Assembly: GCA_029959085.1 (NCBI GenBank) | Contig: JARWIR010000051.1 | Coordinates: 2,108,001-2,172,000, forward strand | Length of the DNA: 64,000 nucleotides | DNA from: Nemophila menziesii | Lineage: Eukaryota; Streptophyta; Magnoliopsida; Boraginales; Hydrophyllaceae | Direction: 5' to 3' | In this document: positions 1 through 12,044 of the stretch, piece by piece | How the letters are laid out: every line of letters begins with the position of its first letter | How positions within the stretch are numbered: the stretch's first letter is position 1 | Translations under genes and position numbers: made by a program | The notes under the pieces: model-generated | Databases searched by the model: none | The model's input: only the letters and a program-made list of their open reading frames with translations | What the model was told of the DNA's origin: nothing

Positions 1-2137
1 TTGTTTGTTTCTCCTTTCCACAAAGTTGTTTTTACATCCATTTGATTAATTGTAAGGTTGTATACGAATCTATAGAAATTAACATTCGATTATAATATAT
101 TCTCATGGCTATATAATGTGTCAAAATAGTCAAGTCAATCCCTTTGACAATAATTTTTTACAGCAAGGAGAGCATTGTACTTTTTATAAATACATTGTTT
201 TTCAATTCCTTCTTGAATTTAAATTTGCATCCTAGGGATCTATTTCCATGAGGTGTCCCACTAGTTCCAATATATGGTTATGTATTATGGTATATATCTC
301 ACTATTTACAGCTTGTTTCTAGTTAAGGGTGACATGGGTTGACATAAACTCTTTGGATTTTTGTGGTTAACATGTAAGCTTGGAAGTCATGACCCAAAAT
401 ACGTAGAGGTTCTCATCCACTTACTTATTCTTGGTTCTTCCTTGTTTGTAAATTATGCTCGGTCTTGCTCTTCAATTTGAAATAACTCTTTCTCTTGATC
501 TTTTTGAATTGCATCGTGTGTTCCTTTTAAGGAACTAGATTATAGTGTAGTCTTGTATAGGGTAGTTATTTTAAAAAAATGTGTTTTTCTTGATTTAATC
601 ATCATATTGATGTGAGAGTTTGTGAGATAATACTTGTACACCAAGAACCTATGTCCTACTCTTGTTTACGCATATCTAATAATGAAGAAACTAATCGTAT
701 TTGGACTTATCTTGACAAAATTTTGAAGCCTATGTTACTACATTTTCAAAGAATCACACACTTTTAAGCATTGGAAGATATATGGTTTCATTTATTAATT
801 TATAAGTAGTTTTATAGATCTTCTTGTGTGGTACCTTGTTAAGGATGTGGTTTGTTTAGATAATTGTATCTCAACAAGTTTGTAGTAATCATGAGTTAAT
901 CAGTAATATATTCATCATTTCCTTCAACATGTGGTTCTTGCATTCAATAATATTCATTTGTTGAGATAAATAGGAACTTATGGTTTGATGGATAATTCCA
1001 TGTTCAATGTAAAGACCCCAAAATTAAACATAGATTCTCCTCCACTAATTGGTCTTAGATTTTTAATCTTTTTTGTAGTATGTTCTCAACTTCATTTTTT
1101 ATATTTTTGAAAAGGCATCATCCTTACTTCGAAGGAAGTATTGACAATACATAGTGCAATCGTAACTAAAAGTTATGAGTACTTCTAATTTGCACAGAAT
1201 TTAAGTCACATATGTTGATTTCAATAAGCTCTAAAGGTACCAAAGTTATTTCTATATACATAAATGAGTTCTGGTTAATTTGACTCAACACATACTAAAC
1301 ATTGTTGTTTAGAATTGAAGTTCACATTAGGTAGTAAGATGGAGTTTACTAACTTATTTACAGACCCAATAATACCATGTCCTAATTTATTGTCCCACAA
1401 ATTAGTCAAGTCGATCATATACACATAATCCAATTTCTCATTCATTTCCTCATCGGTTCCATTTTGGTTGGCATCACGCTTATTATATTCATCTTAAACA
1501 AACCTTCGTAGAGGTACCATTTTCCTACATTCACTTTGTTCATAGTTAATACAAACTTATCATCTACAAGTACAAGTTTAAAACTAGCCTTACTAAGTAA
1601 GGTCTGAGGAACTAAGTTCTTGTAGATGTCTAGAACATGCTGGACATTGTCTAAGGTCAACTATATCCTAAAGGTCATCTTCATGATAATCTCAGTAGTA
1701 CCTTAAACATTCAAGGTGACAGAGTTTCCCACATATAAGGTTTATTTGTTTATATCTTTTTGTTTGTTTTGAATATAATTTTGTACGAAAACACATGTCT
1801 CTCTAGTTTCTACCCATCGTTGTCTTGGGTTTCTAACTAGGTTAACTTTTAATACCATTGCTACTAGGTTTGAATTGTCAACAACATACAGATGACCTTT
1901 CTTACCCTTATTTTAGTTTCTTTATACTTTCTTATTTTGAAAATTCTTTGCATGATGCTCATGCTTGCTAGAATTGTGACAATACTCATTGAATTTTAAC
2001 TTCTTATTGTTGTCACCTTTTTACCGTCCTTCCCTCTTATGCTCGTTGTTTTTGTTAGACCTTTATTGTTCTACAACTATTGCCTTTGCTTTATATGTGT
2101 GAGGTTTAGTTTCCTTTTCAACTTTTTGGTTTTCTTT
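1..2137 (-). pseudogene. Ty1/copia pol remnant (copy M1, 3' part)
   Basis: This is a decayed copia polyprotein read on the minus strand, so the C-terminal side lies to the left. Around 1-320 the translation resembles reverse transcriptase (a degenerate 'QMDVKTAF' region). About 550-1350 resembles integrase, with the ECKNHMLKEMMN stretch near 900-960. Positions 1442-1660 encode the gag-pre-integrase segment (TLDNVQHVLDIYKNLV, then VDDKFVLTMNKV), the best preserved part. About 1700-2130 corresponds to the protease/zinc-knuckle linker. Stops and frameshifts are frequent, so it is dead. Gag of the same element resumes at about 3681, after an inserted solo LTR. The family assignment rests on motif order and the similarity of three copies in this window. 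Confidence 0.72.
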
Positions 2138-3675
2138 TAATGTCTCCTCATTTGTGATGATTTAATATTAAGATGAGACATCATTTTTAGTGTTTTAGAA
2201 GTCTTTCTAGTCGATTTTCTTTTGAAATATTACACTTTCCTATTTCTAGTCTTGATTTAATAAATTATTGTTTTTAGAGCATATTGAGTTTAATTATTTA
2301 TTTAGTGTGAAGCTTTAAAGATAATTATGGAGATTAATTAGAGTCTAAGTCAAAGTCTAATAAATAAGGAAAGAAGATAAGCATGGAAATTGGAGATAAG
2401 GAAACAAAAGCTAAAGTATGAAAAGGAAAAGCTGTCAAATAAATCTGAATTTCACCACCCATGACCACAAATCAGCTTATATCTCAAAATCGGTGAGGAA
2501 TTTGGAAGAACGGTAAAGAGCAAAGTTAAATATCTTTCCGAGAAGACGAATTTCGACTACTCATACGCGTCAAACGGGTAAGTATTGAAGTTGTTAGGCC
2601 CAAAACAAAAACGGGGCTGATTTCATATTTTAGGGTTACGAATTTGAGTTGGGCTAGGAGTCCACTACTTACCTTCTCCTTCAAGAAAACGAATTAGGGC
2701 TTCTCGACACCTATAAATACACCCTTATATCACTTTTAAATCATCCCTCCCTCATAGTAATTAGTCCTTAGGTTTATTTTCATCAGAATTATTGTAGAGA
2801 GCAAGATGAAGTCTTTCATTATTTATTTTAGTTTATTTCCTTCAGGTATGAACTAACCTTCCCATAGCTTGGGTTTTGCATCATGTATAATCTATGAATT
2901 ATATTTTCTTTCTAAGTTTCTTTGGGAATTATATGTTTTAATCTGATATTAGCTTCTTATCTATATATTTGTTTATGTGTTTTGATTTAATGAATGTTTT
3001 CCTTGCTAGTGCACGAGTATAGGATTACCTTAATAGTAGTTAGATGATCACCTTAGCTAGGTGTCTAATTACTGAAACACCACATAACGTCTAGTGTCGA
3101 TATTGGTCTTGACAACACTAAATCTAGCTAGATAGTCATTATGGTATATTTTGACCACTATCACCATGTTTGGAATTGATTGCTTAGGGCCTTGGTAGCG
3201 CTTGTTAACCCTATTTAAACCAGCCTCATGGTGTGTCTGTAGCCCCCTTAGTTGCTCTCCAGGTCTAAGGTATGGGAATTTAGAATCCTGACTAAGTATC
3301 TAAGAGCTAATTATCTCCCTTATTAACTAGAATTTGATAGAAAGAATTAGAAGGATTAGTGCATACTAGCAAAACCTAAGCTATACTTCTCATCTCATAT
3401 TTCTTATCTTTTATTTTATTGTCTTTAATTTTCATTAGTTTAATTAGTTTTCTCTCTATCGTTCCTATTTATTTTCTGCATTTTAATTAATTACTCTCTA
3501 CTCGCTATTATTGCTCATAACGTGTAACACACTAAGTCCTTGAGAACGAATCTAACTTATCATTAAAACTTACATACGTCATGTATTACTTGCAGTACTG
3601 TTCTTGTCTAGGGTAAAAGTGCATTGTTTTCTAGCTTATTTTTATCTTATTTTTATCACACCCTAGGCGACACCA
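2138..3675 (+). repeat. Solo LTR related to elements A and B
   Basis: A complete LTR of about 1.54 kb in plus orientation with no internal region attached. It starts taatgtctcc (canonical tgatgtctcc with one change) and ends ggcgacacca. The flanks are tcttt (2133-2137) and tcttc (3676-3680), a target-site duplication with one mismatch. The sequence matches the reverse complement of the LTRs at 4505-5946 and 7382-8902. The first 300 bp look like B, the rest like A. A TATA-like box ctataaata lies at 2711-2719. It interrupts the copia copy M1. It probably arose by LTR-LTR recombination of a full element. Confidence 0.88.
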
Positions 3676-4504
3676 TCTTCCTTAATTTTCAATACTACAA
3701 ATAGGTATTCAAGACTATCGGTTTGAATTTGTGCTTGATCTATTTTTTGAATTATTTGTACAACAAGCCATCTTTTCGGTAATTGAAACCAATTTGTAAA
3801 GGCATCACCAGATAAATTCCTTCACCTCTCAACTCATTTATAATCAACTAGTATTGTTGTAATTTTAAAATTAAAGTTCTTAAATTCACCATCGTCAACT
3901 CAAGGAACCTACCAATCATAAACTTGTTTGTACCTGTATCTTTGGTGTTGTATTTCTTCTCAAGCGATTCTCACAGTTTTGGAGGTTTTCATGGTGACGT
4001 ACACATTATATAAGGAATTCTCCAAACAATTCACAATATAGTTCACACATGAAATCAACACGTTTCCAAAGATCTATTGTAATGTACGTCTTATTGTCTG
4101 GATAAAATCATAATTTCATGTGTATATTCTTTCAAAAACTTTGTAAAGCTCTACGTGGTAAAATAGTACACCATCTTTTGTTTCTTACTCTTAAAGTCGG
4201 AACATTGATCTTTCCAGGCCTAACGGCTAGTCGAATGAGTATGGCTACAATTACCTTTATTCTTAACCTTTCAATGAGTGTGGGTACAATAACCTTTATT
4301 CTTAACCTTGTTCTTAAGTTTGAACATGACACAGATTTCTTTATATCTTTATCAATATTTCCTCCCATATTTTATATGAAATGGAAATATAATGATAATA
4401 TTTATTTCTTGTGTATAATCACGAGCCCAAAATATTATGTAAGAAAAGGAAATGGTAAAATAGATATGATAAGTGAAGAGAGTGTATTGAGTTTCCTTAT
4501 TAAG
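3676..4504 (-). pseudogene. Ty1/copia gag remnant and 5' LTR/UTR (copy M1)
   Basis: Continuation of M1 beyond the solo LTR. On the minus strand about 4200-3690 reads as a copia Gag (UBN2-like): an 'EKKYNTKDTGTNKFMIGRFL' stretch, then a region like 'LPPLWKDFKNYLK', broken by stops. About 4320-4504 is AT-rich and resembles 50740-50860 of copia copy M3, so it is taken as the 5' UTR/LTR. Element A is inserted at 4504/4505 and duplicated ttaag (4500-4504). Confidence 0.6.
4234..4311. repeat. 39-bp tandem duplication
   Basis: Two imperfect copies of a 39-bp unit beginning aatgagt, each containing acctttattcttaacc. They lie in the decayed copia gag/UTR. The duplication creates part of an apparent open frame on the plus strand that is not a gene. 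Confidence 0.8.
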
Positions 4505-5946
4505 TGGTGTCGCCTAAGGTGTGATAAAATAGAGATATAAATAAGTGCAAATAAACACCCAAAGCTGAGCACGGTTTCGCAAGTATTACAGGACGTATGC
4601 AAGTTTTAATGATAAGAAGATTCGTTCCTCAGAGACTACGAAAGTTAGAGAGATCTTATGCAAATTATCAAGTGCAGATATTAGAGCTAGAGATAATAGT
4701 ATGCAAGTAGAAAGAAAGAAAGGTAGATTTTTAAACTAATAAACTAAAAGACAGAAAACTAAATAAGCAAAGAACATATAGTATGATAGTTTAGCCTGGG
4801 TAATTAGCAAGTAATCTCCACTAGTTTTGCCGTTCTAAACATGTAAGGGATGAATCATGTAGTATTTCAATAATTTGGTTTCAACTGCGCTAGGTAGTTT
4901 CAAATAGGGTTTGCCTGTGTCAATAAGAACCTAAGCAAACTTTTCTTGCAATTGATTAAATAGCAATACACTAAACCATTGACTATCTAGTTAGGCTGAT
5001 TGTCAGATCAAACCTTATTCAAGACGTTGTGTGCTAATTATATAGTTAAATATACTATTGATAATGGTTATTTAACTACTATGGTGGTAATCCTATACGT
5101 TTGCAACCGTAAGGAACACAGATCAAAACATAAATTCAATCAAATTAGATAAATGTCAACCAAAAATAGGGTTCATACATATATGCTAAAACTCAAGCTA
5201 AATTTATTTAACTCATACTAAGAAAAGAAAAAAAAAAGAATTACAGAATCGAAGGTTGAAGAAGACATGATTGATGCACAGCTCCTTCCAGACTTCTCTT
5301 CTTGTGTTGTAGCTTCTTCCTGACCTAAGGTTTGGCCCAAGATTAATTTCTAATGATAAGAGGTTGTATTTATAGTGTATAGGAAGACCTAATTCGTTTT
5401 CTTGAAGGAGAAGGTAAGTAGTGGACTCCAAGCCCAACTCCAATTCGTAACCCTAAAATATGAAATCAGTCCCGTTTTTGTTTTGGTCTTAACAGCTTCA
5501 ATACTTATCCGTTTGACACGTATGAGTAGTCGAAATTCATCGTCTCAGAAAGATATTTAACGTTTCTCTTGACTGTTTCTCCAAATTCCTCACCGATTTT
5601 GAGATACAAGCTGATTTGTGGTCGTGGGTGCTGGAATTCAGATTTATGGCAGCTTTTCCTTTTCCATAATTTTAGCTTTTACTTCCTTATCTTCAATTTC
5701 CATGTTTATCATCTTTCCTTTAACTCTTGGAACCAAATTAGACTCTAATTAATTACCATATATCTTTAAAGCTTAACAATAAATAAACAATTAAACTCAA
5801 TATGCTCTAAAAATAATAAATAATTAATTCAAGACACAAAATAGGAAAGTGTACTAAATCATGTGAAAATCAACCTATAAACTAATAAATACAACTAAAA
5901 TGACGTCTCCAGCTAGGATTAATTCATGACAAATAGGGAGACATCA
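4505..5946 (-). repeat. 3' LTR of element A
   Basis: 1442 bp, matching 18879-20368, with several indels between them (one of about 28 bp near 4725). The terminal inverted motif is TG...CA. A TATA-like box ctataaata (minus strand) lies at about 5367-5375. Near the U3 end, gacgtctcc (5904-5912) is inverted relative to ggagacatc (5937-5945). Confidence 0.93.
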
Positions 5947-5982
5947 AGACCCCCAACTCAAAGTTGTATCGTCCCGATACAA
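5947..5982 (-). promoter_or_regulatory. Polypurine tract and hairpin of element A
   Basis: On the minus strand the sequence CTTTGAGTTGGGGGTCT directly abuts the 3' LTR, where plus-strand DNA priming is expected. Just upstream in the sense direction is a perfect stem: ttgtatc (5964-5970) and gatacaa (5976-5982), with loop gtccc. The same arrangement occurs in elements B, C and D. Confidence 0.75.
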
Positions 5983-7381
5983 TAAAAATAAAGAATAGTA
6001 GGGTAGTCAGATAACCAAGAGGAAGAAGTAGGAGGAGAATAAGAACAGAACATAATGAATGATCCTAGAGCATAAATATATAAAAAGTCTCATGTAGTAA
6101 TGCTCAAGAAATAATGCACACGTATGCTTAATATACACATAGTCAACAATCCATGAATTTCAAGTCAAGATTAATTTCGCAGTGCCTGAAGGAGAGGTCT
6201 CAACTCAGTTCGTGCTAATGGCTATAGGTTGTTCATAGGTTCTAATATAGCATCCAATGGTCCACTCACCTACTACCTAATAGCTCAATTGTTTCTCCAC
6301 CAAGCAGTTAAGAATCCTAAGGTCTTTGGTTATAACGTGGCTTAGGGACGGTGTGGTATATTTGGATAAATGAAATGTGAGCTTTTAGCTCTCTCCTCAC
6401 ATTCCATCAACGAATCGCCCTAGAGTTTGAGTTTTCACTCGAAGATGTTCTCACTCAACCCAATTTTTGATGCTTTTGATGTGCATCCCCAACAATCCCC
6501 AATAAAACTTTTTATGATGATATACAAATTCCACTTTGCCGGTCCGAATATATATTCTTTTCATATCAATTTTTTCTTTTGTATAGCTATGACTCTCTTT
6601 TTGATGTTCGAGATATCACGCTATTTTTTTTCAAAATTATGCCTTTTCATAAATTTAGCTCGTAACTTCTTTTTCATTCACTATTGCCCTGGCAAAGGGT
6701 TACAATATTATTTTTTCATCATCAATAAATTCATAATTACAACCCGAACCCAATGTTCCCTTAATGATGAAACCCACCACCCCAAACTCAAGCTCTAAAA
6801 ACGACTTGTCTCAAGTTTTGCGATTCGAATGCGGGTCATATAGACTAGTCCTACAAACTAAGGGTATGGATTATAATGTGGTTAATAAAAGGCTTTAGAA
6901 AGGCCCAGAGGGGCTAAGGCGGATAAATAATAACAATTAAAAAAAAAGGTGAGGAGGTATAAAAAGGCTTCAAGTGGCTTCAATATGAAAGAACTGCCTT
7001 ATTCATTTTTCTAACTACCGGATTTTGTTACTATTTCACTACTAGTTCATAGACAAGTGGGTTTTCAACTAATTTCAAACCTCACATTCTACACATCAAA
7101 TAACTCTCCCTAAGTTTCAACGTAACTTCTTAGCATTGCTCATTAACTTTTCTATCTTTTATTTCCTGTTTTCATACATGCATGCTAAACATATTTGTAA
7201 CATCTTTCAAAAACATACTACTTACTATCATTGACCTAATTAGCTCATGCTCAAATAGGTACACTCAACATATTATATGCCTATTTCAACCCAAAAATCT
7301 TAAATTTTATGCAAACACAAAAAGGTAAGATGAGAACAACGAATCCCCACCCCCAACTCAAAAGTGAGTCGTGTCCCCACG
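5983..7381 (-). other. 3' untranslated region of element A (distal part)
   Basis: No coding sequence is supported here. It is homologous segment by segment to 8938-10425 in B, 28049-29402 in C and 36367-37749 in D. It contains two further PPT-like motifs (ccccaaactcaag near 6780, ccccaactcaaa near 7352). At its end is the left arm of a hairpin, gagtcgtg at 7366-7373; element B is inserted in the opposite arm. Confidence 0.7.
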
Positions 7382-8902
7382 TGGTGGAGGCAAAGGTGTG
7401 ATAAATAAATAGATAAATAAGAATAATAATAAAGAGCACACACCCTTGAGAACTACGGAACTCACTGGAAGTATCACAGATCGTTTGCAAGTTTTAATGA
7501 TAAGTCAAGTTTGTTCGCAGGGATTGTATCCGTTAGATCTACTTATATTTAACAAGCGTAGATGAATTTAGATGTTTTAAATAAAAATATAAAAAGATGA
7601 AATAACAATCTACGCAATTAAATAATTAAAACAAATAAACAATACAAATAACTAAATATGAATGTAAGTCAAATAGATTATGATTACTAATATGAGTCTA
7701 TTATTAAATCGTTATTCTAACCTGTCACAGATTAAGCATTATATATTAACCAGGATTCTAAATTCTACCTAGCCTTTTCTAGACTTAGGAGCAACCTCTC
7801 CATTACTAGGGATTCCTAAGTAATGATTGGTGATTAAATCAAACCTTAATGACTATCTAGTTAAGCAAGGGATCAAAACTAGACGATTATGTGGTGTTGT
7901 CAATAACTAAGAATAATCCTAAGATTGGCCAAATCTAAGGTGTAACAATATGTCAAAACACATAATAACAATATACGCCAAGCTCAATCAATTAAAATAA
8001 CAAATAGTATTTAAAGACAAAATAATAATTAAACAATTAAAAGTAAACTTACAGAATAAAAGCTTAGAAATATGGTTGAGAATAGATCTATAGCTAATTA
8101 CTCTAAATATAGAGAAGGTGAGATGTAGAAGAGGAGTTTGTCAGTCTCCAATCTTCTTCTTCTTGTCTTCCTCTACAGGTCAGCTTGCTTCTTGGATGAA
8201 TAGCTTGATTCTAAGGATGAATAATAAATTAAAGGCTAAGCTATTATTTAAAAGTGAGAAAATACAAGTAAGGACTAAGACTAAGCTTGAAACTGAGCAA
8301 GGACATGTTTACAATGATAAGAGGGTGTATTTATAGGTATCTTGGAAGCCCTAATTCGTTTTCTTGAAGGAGAAGTAAGTGGTGGACTCCAAGCCCAACT
8401 CTAATTCGTATGGAAATAAAGATAAACACTGCTGGACCGTTTTGAGCATATCTTCTTCGTTATTGGTCGGTTTGAGCTCCATAAGATACCAAAAGAATCG
8501 CAACGGAATTATCTTGACCCTTTAGAAGGAAATCACCAGATTCGGCCTATTTCTTAGGTAAAAACGCATATCTTTGGACGTGTATGTAGAATCCCATATT
8601 TAGGCAGCTTTTCCTTTTCCATCTTTTTAGCTTTTATTTCCTTATCTCCAATTACCATGCAAATCTCTTTCCATAAGTTGTAATCTTTGACTTGGACTCT
8701 AATTAAGCTCCATAATTATCTTTAAAGCTTCACACTAAATAAATAATTAAACCCAATATGCTCTAAAAATATTATTTTACTAAATCAAGATTCAAAATAG
8801 GAAAGTGTAGCATTTCTCAAGAAAATCGACTATAATGACTTCTAAATCACTAAAAATGATGTCTCATCCTAATATAAATCTATCACAAATGAGGAGACAC
8901 CA
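7382..8902 (-). repeat. 3' LTR of element B
   Basis: 1521 bp, nearly identical to 14432-15947. It begins tggtggaggc and ends gacacca (the other copy ends gacatca). A TATA-like box (ctataaata on the minus strand) lies near 8328-8337. The antisense open frame at 8118-8336 recurs in the other LTR only because the LTRs are copies. Confidence 0.95.
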
Positions 8903-8937
8903 AGACCCCCACTCAAAGTTGTATCGTCCCAATACAA
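8903..8937 (-). promoter_or_regulatory. Polypurine tract and hairpin of element B
   Basis: The minus-strand sequence ACTTTGAGTGGGGGTCT abuts the 3' LTR. The adjoining stem ttgtatc/aatacaa with loop gtccc is the imperfect counterpart of the hairpin in element A. Confidence 0.7.
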
Positions 8938-9588
8938 TAAAGATAAAAACAAAGGGAAGTCTCTAAATACACACCTAGGTCAATTAAGCAAAGAAGACAG
9001 CAGATAGAAGAATATGGAGAATAGACTCGAAGCAACTACTCAGAAAATTTCATGTAATAATATTTAAAAACTACATACCTGTACACTTCTCATATCCACA
9101 GTCAACACGGCTTGAATTCAAGATCAGATTAGCTTCGCAATGTAAGAAGGATTGGGACTTTACTCAGTTCCCGAAGGAAGCTATAGATTGTTCATCGACC
9201 TTCACTAGTAAGATCCATTTAACTACTCTCTATTGGCTCAATCACTTCTCAATTACATTGCAAAGAATCAAAAGGTCTTTAAGGTTGTAATTTAGGCTTA
9301 GGGACGGTATGATAAATATATTTGGATAATTTAGAGTGAGCTTTTGGCTCTCTCCTCACTAGCCATCAACGAATCGCCCTAGAGCTTGAGTTACTCTCAT
9401 AAAACGTTTCTCACTCAACCCAATGATTTCTTGATGCATAGCATCCCCAATAACCCAATTAAAGCATAAGATGTTCACATAAAAATTCCACTTTGCCGGT
9501 CCGAATATATATATTTTCTTTTCTTTTCAAATCAATTTCTTTTCTATAGCTATGACTCTCTTTTTATGTTGAGATATCACACTAATTT

Positions 9589-9591
<3 letters not shown>

Positions 9592-9634
<43 letters not shown>
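9592..9634. repeat. (TA)n microsatellite
   Basis: About 21 uninterrupted TA dinucleotides inside the 3' UTR of element B. Element D has a shorter TA tract at the homologous place (near 37016-37036). Confidence 0.95.
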
Positions 9635-9637
<3 letters not shown>

Positions 9638-10405
9638 CTTTTAATGCCCTTGTTGGCAAAATTAGCTCGTAGCTTCTTTTTCATTCACTATTACCCTGGC
9701 AAAGGGTTACAATACAAATCTGTGAAAAATCATCACTATAAAGCACAAAGCACAATTAATAAGCTCAAAAATCCCAACCCAATAACAATTCCCATAATGG
9801 TGGACCCACCACCCCAAACTCAAGCTCTAAAACAACTGTCTATGCATCGCGATTCGAGTGCGGGTCATATGGAAAAGTCCTATAATCTAAAGGGATATGG
9901 CTTATAACGTGGTTCAATAAAAAGCTTTAGAAAGGCTAGAAGGGGCTGAGAAGGATATGACATATTAAATCAATAACAAGGTGAGAAGGTATAAAAAGGC
10001 TTCAAGTGGCTTCAATATGAAAGAACTGCCTTAATCACTTTCTACACCATGTAATTTCGTTATTTTCTTACCTTTATCACTTTCATCAAATGGGTTTATC
10101 AACTAGTTTGGATCTCACGGCCTACACACTTCTCAAGGTTCCCTGAGATCGAACATACTTTCTATCGCATTGCTCACTAATCTTCTCTTTACTATCAACG
10201 TGTGTTTTCCTGTAAATACTCAAAGCATACAAATAACATAGCTCATAACATATTACTTACTATCATTAACTCACTGAGCTTATGCTTTTAAGCTATTAAA
10301 CACACTCTACATACATCTAAACCTTCAAAAAATTTAATTTTACCTGAAAACAAAAAAAAAATGGAGATGAGAGACAACGAATCCCCACACCCCCAACTCA
10401 AAAAT

Positions 10406-10425
10406 GAGCCGTGTCCCCACGACTC
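10406..10425 (-). other. Conserved internal stem-loop of element B
   Basis: gagccgtg (10406-10413) and cacgactc (10418-10425) pair around a tccc loop with one mismatch. The PPT-like motif cccccaactcaaa precedes it on the plus strand. Identical architecture is at 29383-29402 (C) and 37730-37749 (D). In A it is disrupted by B. Confidence 0.7.
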
Positions 10426-10945
10426 GAAAAGACTCAAAAATAAAATAAAAGAAAATTAAAATTTTACAAATATTGCACATAAAGAAAAGGTAGGGAAGAA
10501 AGAAAACATACTCTTCGAGGCTATTTACCTCGCCTGATCAATACCCGAAATAGGGTGCAGCGCTTTCATGTATGTAAATTTATATTATATCACCAATTTC
10601 GCTTTCCCTTACATCTTCTTATGCTCCATCCCAATCAATCACACTCTAGAAATCTTTTGTTAATCTTCTTCCAACTTTGCTCTTTGAATAATCTCTCATG
10701 TGACAGTTGTTCATCTAGGAATATGTTTTGAACACAGCTACTAGCGTCCCAGAAGATTTTATTCATCTCTGATATAGGAATCTTTGATTAGAAGAGGTAT
10801 TGGCATCTTCTGTTCCCTAATTACAATTGCTTGTTTTTTAGGATTTGAATCCACCAAAAACCGGTTCCTCTCTAATTGCTTGACTCTAATTATCTTGTAC
10901 TATGTTCCCAAACTATTACCCATCTCAATTGATTTCATCTAGAAC

Positions 10946-11128
10946 TTACCCAATACCTTGCTTTGATTCTTTATATCCCATAACACTTGATAATATCTCT
11001 ATTCTCTTCATAATCTCTTTTGACCCCCAACTCAAAGCTTTAAACACTCTTGAAATTTGTAATTCATGATCATAGGTGGAACAAGCTTTATTTTGGTTAG
11101 GAAAGGTGTTAGGATGACAATTCTCCAT
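10946..11128 (-). pseudogene. ORF3-like remnant of element B
   Basis: A 60-residue open frame at the place where element C carries its downstream ORF3. The stretch NTFPNQNKAC...QISRVFKALSWGS is conserved in element A (near 16650-16710, NTFPNPTKAC...QISRVVKALSWGS), which suggests a once-coding segment. ALSWGS is encoded by the PPT-like motif agctttgagttgggggtc. Further downstream the frame decays. I do not recognise a domain in it and give no function. Confidence 0.35.
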
Positions 11129-11447
11129 GTGGGTATGATTGAATTAAGGTTTAGTGATGTGGGTTTAATGAATTTTTGGGAAAAGATTTTGAAATTCATG
11201 GTTTTGATTCTTGGATTCTAGGTGTTTTGATATGATTTGGGTGCTTGAATCTTCTTTGTAATGATGTAGGGAAGGATTTGGATTTGAATTCATGGTTATT
11301 TGGTTGTGTTTCGATGTTAGGTGAAGGTTTGTTGAAGCTTCAATGGAGTTTGGAGATTTCTGGAGAAGAGAAAGAGGCTTGAGGTTTAGTAAATTTGGAA
11401 TAATGGCTTAATACCTCATTTATACACTTGAATCCCGTTTCTTTCTC

Positions 11448-11830
11448 TCTCCAGCAACGCGGCGCGGACCATGTTTGAGGACCATGGGTGTACCGCGGGG
11501 TACACCGCAACATCTGATACTCGATAATTTTGACCATCTGGATGATACACGTGGTAGGACCCCGTGGTACGCGTTTTGGCTCTGCGGACCAGGGCGCGGT
11601 ACACCGGAGGGTACCCCGCACCTTCTGTAGCTTTCTCCGTCAAAATACCCGTGGCACCTACCCCGTGGCACGCGTTTTTGAGGCGCGGACCATGGCACGG
11701 TATAGGGGGTAGTCCGCGGTCAAATTTTTTCTTGGTTCTGGATCGAACCCGTGGCTCCACCCGTGGTACGGGTTTTGACCCTGCGGTGCATACCTGCGGA
11801 CTAGGGGTAGTCCGCGCAGGTCATTCTTTC
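11448..11830. repeat. GC-rich palindromic repeat array of element B
   Basis: A sharply GC-rich island in AT-rich sequence with about 3.5 direct repeats of roughly 100 bp. Each has a core with gcggacc, ggtac and ccgcg elements (for example gtaccgcggggtac near 11489) and a linker with acccgtgg...cccgtggtacg...gtttt. The linkers match those of element A (17078-17350), but the cores do not. It lies directly downstream of the coding region in the sense direction. Apparent ORFs across it on both strands (11340-11896) are by-products of its low stop-codon content. Confidence 0.8.
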
Positions 11831-12044
11831 GCTCCAAAAATTTTCGTTTTCTTCCCTAACTCGATTTCTCCATTACTTGAACATCAAAAACACTAATACC
11901 TTCTTCAAATATGCAATATCAACTAAAAATAACTAAACTAAACTAAAACTAAAACTAAAACATAAAAACATAAAATTTAATATGGGATGTCTCCCAAAGG
12001 GCACTTTTGTTTAGCGTCTTTCAAAGTTAGACGAGTTACCTCGG

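Larger units (their letters stand above)
8938..10945 (-). other. 3' untranslated region of element B
   Basis: No supported gene. It shares ordered blocks with the 3' regions of A, C and D, including PPT-like motifs near 9810 (ccccaaactcaagc) and 10390 (cccccaactcaaa). Short open frames here (for example 9566-9907) are run through by the TA microsatellite or by conserved non-coding blocks. Confidence 0.65.

Noticed and set aside
4118..4540. 140-codon open frame on the plus strand
   Set aside because: It is antisense to the copia gag remnant, includes the 39-bp duplication, and runs into the LTR of element A.
8118..8336. 72-codon open frame on the plus strand, repeated at 15163-15381
   Set aside because: The two copies are the two LTRs of element B. 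The frame is antisense to the element transcript, and no family is recognised.
11340..11896. Five overlapping open frames on both strands
   Set aside because: They follow the GC-rich array of element B, which has few stop codons. No domain, and the frames conflict.
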